Positions 10,183-21,500 of a stretch of 64,000 bases of DNA are shown here, in pieces. Position numbers and translations under genes: made by a program. This DNA is from Mytilus californianus (taxonomy: Eukaryota > Mollusca > Bivalvia > Mytilida > Mytilidae), in contig NW_026262668.1 of NCBI RefSeq assembly GCF_021869535.1, forward strand, positions 63,766,058-63,830,057. The letters are read 5' to 3'. A model generated the notes under the pieces. That model did not search any database. It was not told the DNA's origin and worked only from the letters and a program-made list of their open reading frames with translations. How positions within the stretch are numbered: the first letter of the stretch is position 1; every line of letters starts with the position of its first letter.

Positions 10183-10640
10183 AAGAAGATGTGGTAGGAT
10201 TGCCAGCGAGACAACTCTCCACCACATACCAAATGACGTAGAAGTTAACAACTGAGCTGCGTCAGATAGAAATCGACCTTATGCAAGTGCACGTATATAT
10301 GTACATGTATAAGACTTTGATTGATTTTGGAAATTTAAATACGAAATAAAATTTTAAAGATGAATTATGGTCTGTTTTTAGGGTTCTTATACATTTTGTA
10401 ACATCTCAATTTTCAAACTGTTACAAACTTTCCGTAGAGATTTTTTTAACTCGAAATATGTTACTATTATGTATTGATATTCATTTGCATAAGGTCGATT
10501 TCTATCCGACGCAGTTCATTACTATATATCACTGTATAGTTTTCAACAATGAGCAAAACCCATACCGCATAGTAAGCTATAAAAGGTCCCGATATGACAA
10601 ATGTAAAAAAATTCAAACGAGAAACATAACGATCTAAATG
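10183..10640 (-). mobile_element. SINE-like repeat, family A, split by a MITE
   Basis: The 3' end segment (10183-10252) and the middle (10518-10640) of the family seen at 6284-6641, in the expected order on the minus strand. They are interrupted by the inverted-repeat element at 10253-10517. Confidence 0.65.
10253..10517. mobile_element. 265-bp MITE with 34-bp terminal inverted repeats
   Basis: 10253-10286 is the inverted repeat of 10484-10517 with 32 of 34 positions matching. The interior is AT-rich and non-coding. It sits inside a SINE copy, so it inserted later. The target duplication could not be resolved. Confidence 0.75.
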
Positions 10641-10914
10641 ATGAAGACGCCGACGCCACTACCGACGACGGAATATAGGTATAATGTCACATGCTCGACA
10701 CAAATCAAATGACTTGCACTTTATTGTCAACAAATGAGACACTTTTAATAAACTCACACTAAAGTTACAGGGAAACGGAAGGAACAAACTAAGCGACAAA
10801 GCATCCATTCTATAAAATAAGAATTCTCCGATTTTTTTTTATAGCGTGTATGATCATTTGAACATAAACGAATATCAACCTTTTATTTTTATAAATTGCA
10901 TTCTCTGATATACC

Positions 10915-11160
10915 TCGCACTAAGTTGAAAAAAAATCTTTTTGGAATATCTGTTTCACAGGTGACGACGGATATGTTCCAATTGTCGTAACCACAATCCC
11001 GTCCTTTTTTCCTTGAATGTGACCCACCAGATTATACCAAATCACTGGGTTTGTACTTTCACGAATAACACGACGGTTGCCACACGTTGAGCAGGATCTG
11101 CTTACCCTTCCGGAGCATCCGAGATCACCCAAATATTTTGATGGATTTATATTGCCTAGT
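10915..11160 (+). mobile_element. 3' tail of a Penelope-like element (family B)
   Basis: Shares the blocks caattgtcgtaaccacaatc and cttacccttccggagca with sequence directly downstream of the reverse-transcriptase fragment at 33380-34440, so it is a 5'-truncated copy of that element's 3' region. The minus-strand open frame across it is not a gene. Confidence 0.6.
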
Positions 11161-11214
11161 CATAACGATCTATTGAATTAAGCCAATTGCAACGGATTTT
11201 TACAGTTTTGTCTT

Positions 11215-11320
11215 ATGTTGTGCTGTTACACTACTGTCTCAGGTTAGGATCAGGGTTGAGCGCTCACAGACATGTTTAACTCCGCCACATCTAACTTAAT
11301 TTAGATTTCTTTGTTGTGTT
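11215..11320 (+). mobile_element. SINE-like family A fragment
   Basis: Matches the 5' part of the copy at 20063-20442: gctgttacactactgtctcaggtta, then gtttaactccgccacat. Confidence 0.5.
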
Positions 11321-11429
11321 TTGTATACTATAACATTGTTATCTTTTTCAGGCATACCCCTAAGCCCTCTTTTCGGAAGCCCTAGCAAAAGCCCTTGATC
11401 CACTATGGATAATTTAAATACGAACACAT

Positions 11430-11705
11430 ATCAGATAACTCGAATTTCAACTCGAAATCTTAACCTAAATGAGACATAAATTCGAAGTCTAACTCGAACT
11501 CTACCTCAAAAGGTGAGTCAAAGCTGAAGTCGAATTGTAACTCGAACTCTACATTTAAATGTGACTCAAATTCGAAGTTCAACTCGAAACTCAATGTTAA
11601 CTCAAACTTTAATTTTAATTATGACTTGAATTCTAACTCGAAATCGAAGACTAACTCGAAGTTTAGCTCGAACAGTAACCCAAACTTTAATTTGAACTCT
11701 AACTC
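11430..11705. repeat. aactcgaa minisatellite
   Basis: About a dozen imperfect repeats around aactcgaactctaa with units near 18-24 bp. It forms the inner part of the right foldback arm. A strongly contracted version remains in the left arm near 9720-9750. Confidence 0.75.
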
Positions 11706-12313
11706 GATGGATGGCCACACTCATCCGAGGCACATAAAACATGGAAATCGGTTTTAAAAATAGTAGTTTTTCCCTAATGCATGGTCACGTGGTTTTACCT
11801 CATCAAGTAATGTGATAACCACATCAAAGAATGACAGGACCACACGTCATCAATTACTGGAACTTACACATCATGTAGTGTAAAATCGTCAAATTTTGAA
11901 ACATCATTATTTAATGTAAAAGGCATATAAAGAATTAGCAAATCATCTTCACGAAAAAACAAAACCACATCATGTAATGAAAAACTACATAACTTTAAGC
12001 CACATACACATCAAGTAATGTAAAAACACATTGCCTAATGACACAACCACATTAAATTATGGTGAAACAACGTCGAGTAATGACAAAGCCATATTAAGTA
12101 ATGACAAAACTATATCAAGTCAATACGAAACCATATCATTGAATATCGAAATATTATTAAATAATGACTATTCCATATTGAGTTATATTAAAACATCTTT
12201 ACGTAATGTCAAAACCATATTATATAAAGACAAAATATCATCAAGTAATAATAAAACAACATAACGTAATATCAGAGTACCACATAAGACAGCTGTGGCG
12301 TTCCATACAGGCT

Positions 12314-13019
12314 ACGCAAAATTAAGTGTGTAATTTGAAAAAAAATAGTGCATACTACATTTTGCTCTACAAAATTAATTTGACAGATTTACATTTTTAC
12401 ATTAAAACAAATAAACGAATCGGAAATATTGACAATTAGGGCATTTCCTCTAAATACTTCTGTTTTCAGTTTTTGACAATGCTATTTATGAAAATGGTAT
12501 TTTAAAACTTTTACATCAACATATAGTTTTGGTTTTTAACTCATTTAAATCAATTTATAAATTCCTAAAGATATAAAGTTTGTGGACAATAGTACATAAA
12601 ACAGGACTTTGGCCCATTATAATGGATATCAATTAATGATACTAGTAATATTTTCTTTTGCCATCTAAAAAATAATAAAAAATATAGGTCACCGATGATT
12701 TGAAAAAGATATTTCAATTTTAATGCAAAAAAAAATGGAATTTTTTCACCAAAGGGAGATAATTTGTAGATTTTTCAATGATATAAACATTTAAAAAGTC
12801 ATCTGGGGCCAAAACGCATTGATTTTTTTGGTCGATTTTTGTAGAATATCATAAAGTAACAACTAATAGTGAAATAAATAAAATTTGTAATGAGAAAAAA
12901 ATTTTAAAATTTTTGCTGATTTATTTGTACCCTCGAGCCTCCTTAAGATAGTTAATCGATGTTTAACATAAATATCACATCCATATCTAGACGACTAACA
13001 GTTGATATAATATGAATAC
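12314..13019. other. AT-rich spacer
   Basis: No supported gene or repeat family. Confidence 0.4.
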
Positions 13020-13258
13020 TAAACCTGCTTAGTACAAGACTAACGCTGAGTCAGGCTTGTACTGAACTAGTTCACATGTCACCCTACCCGAGCATATCTT
13101 CGTGACCAGTCATTGCTCTAAGTCCTAAGTATTTGATGCTTAGCGGGCACGGAGCAATTCACATGTTCAAATATTTAGCTAGACTCAACAAGGGATCGAA
13201 ACAATGACCTTCCGAACTCTCGAGGCGAGCACACTACAGTGCGACCGCCGAGCAAATA
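13020..13258 (-). mobile_element. tRNA-derived SINE, second family
   Basis: The minus strand begins near 13258 with a tRNA-like head (cggcggtcgcactgtag...). It has an internal B-box-like segment ending ggtcattgtttcgatccc (13193-13211). A non-tRNA body follows. It differs from the SINE at 31401 and 48232. It is not a functional tRNA gene, because the cloverleaf is not complete by eye. Confidence 0.5.
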
Positions 13259-13894
13259 AGATATAAAATGAGAAATAATCTGAAACGTTATACTGCTTTC
13301 TTTCAAATACAAAGGCAACTTTCCTCCTTATTTCAAGTTAGATATATTACATCAATCTAACTATTTAAAATTACCAAACAAAAACTGTTTGCATCGTCGA
13401 TACATAAGGAAAGCGTATTAATATTCTTGGCTATCCAAATCTTTGTCTTAAGTTTATACCATATGATATGCCGTACGGACGGTAACATGTATGGAATACT
13501 TTCACCGAAGTACCATGCATTCAGTAGACAGTTCTTCTGTACATGCACACTATTATGTAATAAATTCCAGATCATTAGTTGTGTGAACGCTTTTAAAACA
13601 AAGGTTACAATCACCTCAGGCAAATTTGACATTCTAGTGTATTGGTCTAATCTGTTTATCTCGTTTGGAATTAAGTACTGAAACGTTTCAAGTTTGGGTT
13701 TTCCAAGCTTTTAATATTTAGCGTTCCTAGTGAAGATTATTTCAAAAACACGTGACTGTTTCATATTTGTTATTACTACCAATTGTTCGATAATTTACTG
13801 GTAGACTAACATTCCCTAGAGTACCATCCGCCCATTAGACAGTATTAAGTAGTGGCGAGTAAAATGATAAAAAAAATTGTAAAAGTATTTAGTT
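13259..13894. other. Spacer with overlapping uninterpretable open frames
   Basis: Open frames of 84-91 codons overlap on opposite strands (13357-13681). Neither shows a known motif, and both cannot be coding. No call. Confidence 0.3.
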
Positions 13895-14250
13895 TATAGA
13901 TAATGTAATTCAGGTAGAAAAGGACAGGGGCAATCAAAAAGAATAACACGAAATGGCCTTGAGAAAAAAAAGACGAAAAGAAAAACAACAGTCCTCAAAC
14001 ACAACTCAGAAAACTAAAAATTTACAAACACGAACCACACCAAAAATCTGGGAGTAAATAAGGTGCCCCGGAAAATAAAGCAGTTCATAGTTCACAGTTT
14101 AGTAACTATGTTGAACGCATCTATCCCATCGAACTTTAATTAGATAAAGGGTATAACAGATACAGTTAAGTCTGCCTCATATCTTGACTTACATGTGGAA
14201 ATTGACAATGAGGGTCGGTTGAAAACAAAACTTTTAAACTGTTGTTTTTC
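13895..14250. pseudogene. Head-to-head Penelope-like fragments
   Basis: 13925-14085 is a minus-strand copy of the family B 3' tail, with motifs aaaaagacgaaaag and aaggtgccccggaaaa matching 21700-21800 and 55540-55670. It adjoins a + strand reverse-transcriptase piece, 14097-14250, which reads NYVERIYPIEL, then after a small indel ASYLDLHVEIDNEGRLKTKL. The inverted tail-to-core arrangement resembles the larger one at 26.8-30.3 kb. Confidence 0.6.
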
Positions 14251-15492
14251 TATTTTCGTTTTTTTTATTTGGTCAAGATATGATCTGTATTTTTTTCAAT
14301 TTGTGTGATTGCCTTTTGGTATTTTCTACTTTTTAGACATATGCCATCAGTGGAACAAGACCTGCTTAAATTTTCATTCTTTAGTGTTTCTTTTTTCTAA
14401 CTAAGATAACCATATACATCTTAGCTGTTCAGTTCGGGGCTTTTGTGATTTTAATCCTTGTAATTATATTCGCTTCTGACATCTCGATCACTGTCTTTCA
14501 CATTAAAAAAAGTACCACGCGACATTCCGCTGTAAGTTGAAATAGTCCAATAGTCTAGAGATATCATTTCATGGTCGGCAGTTTTATAATTAGGTATCTT
14601 TGTCGGCAATCAATTTGATGAAATGCAGAATAAAGATCGAAATACAAAAAAAACATATATTACTGATTTCATGCCCACGGCACGTGTCTTTAATAACTAA
14701 TCTGAGACATGACGTTTCTTATCTTTGCATTTCACCAGACAAAACTGATAACCTCTGTATTGCCGTTCTTCAGTCTTTCTTGTAGATCAATGTAAGTACA
14801 GTTTAAATTCTTTCAACGGTGTAAATGTGGATTTACATTTTTTTTTAAACGGTTTACCATATGTTTTTAGAATGAGAATACGCAAATGTAACCAACTTCA
14901 AATTATTCGGCCATGCCTATGTATTGAATAATATACGACAACACAAACACGTCGCATCATTGTAAAATATGTTTCTTTTGTGTTTTTGTATCCACAAAAC
15001 ATCGCATACTACCTCACAAGTATGTATTGCATGAACATTTTCTAATGATGATCTACAGTTTTTCATATTGTGAATTTATCATGTCTCCTTTTGCTTTATT
15101 TTACATGTAGTTCAGAACCATTTCTTTAGCCATAGTTCTTATGCATAAAAACATATTGTTGACTATTTAAAAGTGGTTCGTTCTTTAATGCTAGTAATAA
15201 ACATCAATATTAAATTAATCAGCATGAAGTTGTTGGGCTCCATAAGGACTTTTAAAAAAGAGGTTACATTGTTAGCTAAATGTATGCTATGACGAATAAG
15301 ATCATAAACGATTATTTTGACATGCTTAAGAAGCTTCATCGAGCTATCTCTACGAAAATTACCTGATTTTATTACAATGTATCTTTGCCATCAGAAATTT
15401 AAAAAAAAAATTAAAAAGTTTAACTTTCATATTTTTACATTATGTTTACCAAATCATATGAAAAATATATATTCCAGATCTTAACGAACAGC
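14251..15492. other. AT-rich region upstream of the EF-hand gene
   Basis: No repeat family identified. A possible 5'-UTR acceptor (tatattccag) precedes the first coding exon by about 16 bases, so the promoter may lie further upstream. No TATA box or initiator could be assigned. Confidence 0.35.
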
Positions 15493-15551
15493 ATGATGTT
15501 TAATATTCTTTGTCTTGCATTAATGATATGCAGTAGCCTTGCTGTTCCACT
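15493..15551 (+). CDS. EF-hand gene exon 1 (signal peptide)
   Basis: ATG ATG start; the first Met is used here and the second is equally possible. It encodes 19 residues plus two bases of a Leu codon, ending at a consensus donor (gtgagt). Confidence 0.8.
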
Positions 15552-18500
15552 GTGAGTAAATTAATAATATATGCCCAAAACACTGTATCAAATAGAAGAA
15601 TCAGGTTAAACGGTATCATGGTGAACATTTAGACAATTAATGTCTCTTCAATGATCCTTCAGGCCAAATAATAAAAAAAAATCACCAACGGAAAAGTTGT
15701 AGAGCTGAACTAATGGAAGAGATACAATTTGGTCCCTTATTAAATTATTTAAGCCTTTCAAATGCATGTATTTTTTTCAAAATAAATGTATAGGATGATA
15801 TGATATGGACATATGAGTGCAGAAAGGTTACATGTCACTATGATGTCATGAAAATTGCCATTTTTACATTTAGTTTTTTTACCCAAAACAATGCGAGTAA
15901 AATCTTTATCAAAATAATATTTTACACACTTTAACAATTTAGGCACTTGTCATATCAATTATTTCATATGATTTTGAACCGTAGTTAAAAGAGAAGTCGA
16001 CATGTAAAAATAGTGAAAACACTTTTGAGACAGACACTTTTTCATAGACCAAGAATGTAAATTTTGACAAAAATACTTAGCAGAATGAATGAATCTTTGA
16101 AAAGCGTTTTAAGTTTAGACCGATATCAAATTTTTCACAGAGGATTAAAAGACATCCATATTCATCAGACCTTTCTGTAAGATAACCCTATCAGAAATAA
16201 AATTACCTCCATACCAATTTAAAATATGTTTGAAAGCAAATCATTACCAAGGCGTAATACCAAGTGAAATGTGCTAACAAAATATCCACGTTTTAAAGGA
16301 CAAAGCTAATATTTCAGCTGTAAATTTTAGAGGTACTGTATATTAATCATGCATGCTTTCATTGAAAAATCCACATTTATTTTGAGTTTCAAATCCCTGC
16401 TTTAAAGAGGACTCATTTGGACAAAGTTTAAGTCATCTCTTCGAAAATCTTACTGATTCCAACATGATTTAGATGACCGTTATAGAATATCTGCGGATAT
16501 TGTCGTATCCAGAATCTAGTCCTCTTTTCCCCCGGATGTGACATCACCGACTAAGACTTATCGCCGATTGTGACATCTCCGACTAAGACTTTTCGCCGAA
16601 TGTGACATCTTTAACTAAGACTTATCGCCGATTGTGATATCTCCGACTAAGACTTATCGCCAATTGTGACATCTCCGACTAGACTTATCGCCGAATTGTG
16701 ACATCTCCGACTAAGACTTATCGCCGAATTTGTTCTTACCATGAGCATCGAATTGGATGCAGCTACAGTGTTTTGTAAACTATTGTGTCTTATAGTAGGT
16801 TTTTTTTTCGATTTGTATGAAGGTATTGTCTGAATTTCTTTATACTTATGATTTCTTATTGTCCCTTTGCAATCTTCTACCTTTTTCTATTAATCATGCG
16901 TACCCTTAGATCGTTTATATGTGTAAAAACTCCAAGGAATTTCAAAAAGAAGAAGTCCATCAAGACTGACAAAATCTTACGTTATGCACCAACGGAAAGA
17001 GTGAAATACAGCTTTCATATTCCTGACTTGGTACAGGCATTTTCCGAAGAAAATGGTGGGTAAACCTGGTTTTATAGCTAGCTAAACCTCACACTTGTAT
17101 GACAGTTGTTTATAGTTCCGCTATATTGACAAAATTGGGTGAGCAACCTAAACAGACATAATGTGTCTTTTCTCCGTTCTTAAGTGGTTTTCATATCATG
17201 AATCAAGACCTAAACATAGATTTTAACAATTTGTTCTTTAGTTTTAGATTTTTTTCCTATTCTCATTTTCTAACACTGGGTTAATATCACTTCTGGTTGA
17301 CTGCTGGTTTTATCAACAAAGGAGTCAGTACTTCGGTACTGACATGATTTATTAAATAAATTTTCGAATTCTCCGATGAAAGATTACGGAATTATTTAGA
17401 GACGAGTTTTCCAACACCCTCCGGTAAAATGACTATAGGAAGATTCGGCTTATCTTTGTTTGTGTCCCTGTTTGTCATTTATAGCAGCTCCTACATTATT
17501 CAATTGTTCATACTATGTTGACTTTCAAATTTTTGGATTTGCCTGAAGAAGGTAAATACAGAAAAGAGCTTTTTTATATTTATAAAGTGTTATATACATC
17601 ATGTGGTTACAAGCTGTTCCAGGTTACTAGTATAGAGAGGGTTGAGCGTTAACAAATATTGAAAGCTCTGCCATATTCTTTATGTGACTCTCCCTAGCCA
17701 GAAAGCTGTAATCTAGTGGTTGGTGTTGTTTGATGTCTGTCACATGTGTTTTTGTTCGTTGTAGAAGTACAAATCAGCCTGTTGTTTTTCTCTTTTTGAA
17801 CTGTTTCCAATTTTGTCATACCGGGTTGTTTTTCCTTACCTTACGGTATGGATTTTTTTGATGGTTGAAGGTCGTATGGCAACCTTTAACTGTTCATATC
17901 GTTGTTTATTTTCCTTTATGAATAGTTTTCTCATTGACATTATATCGCATCTCCTTATTTTAATATCATGTTGTATTCAATACAAGTGGAAAAGTCAGAT
18001 GCACTAAAACTTTTGAAAATGAGGAATGTATGATAATGATTTTCATAAATTGTAACATTAATTTATATCCAATCTTACCTAATTTAATGTCCGTTAAATG
18101 CATTAATTTAAATATAATGTTTACAGAACAAGTACCACAGTTCTCCCCACTACTTTGAATGTGAGTGTACAGAGTGCACTAGATAAATTACGACATATTG
18201 TGGGACAGCAAGTTGCTGTTTTGTGGCAAAGTGCTGACACAAATAAAGATGGAAAATTTACTGCCTCGGATATGAATGTAATTTTCACTGATTACGATCA
18301 TAACAGTACGTTCATTATTTGATATTTTGGATTGATATTACGTCCATACATTAGAAGGCGTTTTCAAATACTATTATTAAAATCAACTTGATTGAACATA
18401 CCGTTTCAGTTGGTACAATAGTTTGTAAGTAAGTAGTAGTCAGATAAACTCAAATTGAAAGACTTACTACATGTACTACTTCTGTCCAAAACAAAATTAC

Positions 18501-21500
18501 GGTAAAACTTTTTACATTATTATCAGACTGTTCCATGCTATTATGTGTTTTTTACATTGAATGTATAGCATTTATAGTACACTCTATATTACAGGTAAAG
18601 TAGAGTTATCGCTCTTTAAAGATATTTTACACATTTTTAGGCAAGATATATATTTGTCCCCAAAAAAGTTCTAATAACGATGCATCGTCTTAGAGAGAAC
18701 ATCAAACATAATTGATTTCAGAAAAGATTAAATAAACAATCAGTATCAATGAATCAAAGACAACACCTCGGCAAAATGGAAAAAAAGACAGAGAAAAACG
18801 TATGATTCACAAATCATTGAACGGAAAACAAAGAGTTCAGCAATACGATCACTTTGAGAACTATTTTTTAATTCTAAACTGAGAAAAATAGATCGTATTT
18901 TTGAATTATCAACCATATCATAATTGCTATCGAAAATGTTCTAATATGCACTCTTTTTATAGACGACAGTGTTATAACGAAAGCAGAATTCATCGGGAGA
19001 TTTACTAACAATCAACCAGAAATGGATACCATAGCACAGGGTCTGTTTCTTACACTTGATGTCAACCAAGATGGCACTATATCTAATCATGACCTCGAGC
19101 TGTTCTATCAAAGAATGGATACTGATCGTAAGTTAATTTTATTGGTATGGTCTTATTTATAGATTAACAGTTTACTACAAAACTTTGTATTGTTAAAAAA
19201 ATTATTTTGTACCCCCAGGAACAGATTACATAAGCTATATTATTCAAAATCTTTTCGAAATTTTGTATCCTCAATGCTGTTTAACTTCGTACTTGATTTG
19301 GCCTTTTAACCTTTTTGATTCAAGCTTTACTGGTTTGTATTCTGTAGACGAATCGCGCGTCTGGCGTACAAAATTATAAGCCTGGTATTTTTGATGAGTT
19401 TTTTTCAATCATATTTTTTTCTTTCTGTCACTGATTTTATGATCGAAAAAGAACTCTCCTGGTATTTTCAAAATTTGTATACTTTTTAAGAGAACGTAAG
19501 TTTTATTATTTCCCAGGAAACATAATCATATTATATACATCTCATCTCCCACAAAAGGCTCAAACATGTTTGCCAATTGTTGGAAGTATGATCTGGGACT
19601 AATACCTTGAATTTTTAGTCCTAGGTATGATTGACCGCCTCTTCATTCGATTAGTAACTCTTTTTAATGAAAAAAATACGGTTATTTGTTTTAATCGCAT
19701 TTTTTCACTATAAAAACTTTTGTTTTTGTTTTGTAGATAACAAACATGTAGATCAGTCAGAATTCAAGAAATATTTTACAGATGTAAGTTTGAGTTCAAG
19801 AAAAAGCTATCATGGTTTAAAAACGATTTATTCAAACACAAAATTCATGACATAATGATTTAAGAATATACATCGAAAAGAATATGAAGAAATATTCATA
19901 GCCATCATGAACGAATATAAATACAAAGGAAAAAGTCATTGAAACACCATTGCAACTCCACCTAAACTAAAAATCATGGTATCATAGATTCATGTGTTAA
20001 CTGTTTTTGAACAACATTTTGGCATGTTTCCTTACACTTGACCTAAAATCCAATGGTTAAAAGATTTATAGTTTGTTCTTATGATGTACTGTTACACCAC
20101 TGTCCCAGGTTAGGGGAGGGTTGGTATCTTCAAAAATGTTTAACCCCGCCACATTTTTTTTGTGCCTGTACCAAGTCAGGAGTCTATAGTTCAGTGGTTG
20201 CCGTTGGTTCATGTCTGTCATACTTGTTTTTTGTAAGTTATTTTATTATAAAGTAGGCCGTTTGTTTTCTCAATCGTTTCATTTGTTTTCTTGTCGAGGC
20301 CTTTTATAGCTAACTATACGGTATGGGATTTTCTCATTGTTGAAGGGCGTACAGTTGCCTATAATTGCTTACATCCACTTCATTGGAACTTTGGTGGATA
20401 GCTGTCTAATTGGCAATTATACCACATCTCATTATTTTTATATTAAAAAGATGTAAAATTGATAAATATTTGCGAAATTATCAGTAATAACAAAAAGAAA
20501 TATATAAGAAGGACATTATTAACTAAACCCAAAATTCGATTGAAAGTACATGTATTGCTATCTATTGTCTTTTCGATACAAAATAACAACTTTTAATAAA
20601 AAAGGTAAGATTTGCAATATTGTTTTTAAAAGCGATATGTAACACTGTATAAATTTTTATGTCACATGAATATGTTGTTAAAATGTTGAATTATTTAAAG
20701 AACATTGTATCTTCAACTGTTAAGGTTCTTATACATCCTCGACTTTCAAATATTCGGCTTGGAACGTTCCTGATGAAGGTGAATCCAGAAAAGCGCTTCG
20801 AACACATGAAATTAATAACGTGTTGTTTTCATTTTTAACAGCACTAAGTCGATACCTCTGATGGTGGACTATCAGTCCCCGAGGGTATCATCAGTTCAGT
20901 AGTTAGTACTTCGGTACTGACATGATTAATAATAAACTCTTCTAAAATTGTCCGTTTATAAATTTTTAAATTATAAAAAAAAGTAAGGTTTCAACTCCCT
21001 TATGCACAGTTGACCTTAGATGGATTTAGTTATTTTAAGGTACTTTTTGGTCATATATCTCTTCAACTGTTTCGGTTCTTATACATCCTCGGCTTTCAAA
21101 TATTCGGCTTTGAGCGTTCCTGATGAAAGAAAAATCCAGAAAAGAGCTTCGGACGCATGAAATTAATAACGTGTTGTTTTCATTTTTCATATAGAATCTT
21201 CAATTTTCGAATTCAAGTGGATTTGCATAACTCTACTGGTATTAAAAGAAAATTAAAGACTCTATATACGACCCTTTAAATATCCCTATCTTCAGAATTC
21301 TGTTAATTTTATAATTTTTCAAATTTACCTTCATAGTTGCGATATGGAAATTATTCCGATTAGGAAATTCAGCTATTTGCTTAGCGTACTAATATACATT
21401 TTATGCCCAACAATCTAATGGCGTAATACAACGTGTAAAACCAGATAGTCTGACAGAATGATTACGATCAGAATCAGTGTATTTGCCCTCCTACATTTTT

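Larger units (their letters stand above)
8328..12306. mobile_element. 4-kb foldback element with long tandem-repeat arms
   Basis: The left arm (8328-8472 plus 9323-9750) is the reverse complement of the right arm (about 11690-12306), at roughly 85-90 percent by eye. Outermost 54 bases differ at about four positions. Both arms consist largely of a short imperfect repeat of the type tggttttgacattacttgatg. The right arm continues inward into a second minisatellite built on aactcgaa (11430-11705). Flanks read acaagct on the left (8321-8327) and acaggct on the right (12307-12313), a possible 7-bp target duplication. Long arms of internal tandem repeats are typical of Foldback/Galileo-type DNA transposons. 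No transposase is recognisable inside, so it is probably non-autonomous. Confidence 0.6.

Noticed and set aside
13357..13681. Overlapping 84-91-codon frames on opposite strands
   Set aside because: No domains, no splice support, and mutually exclusive.
16533..16730. CRISPR-like array
   Set aside because: Head-to-tail 32-bp minisatellite with no spacers.
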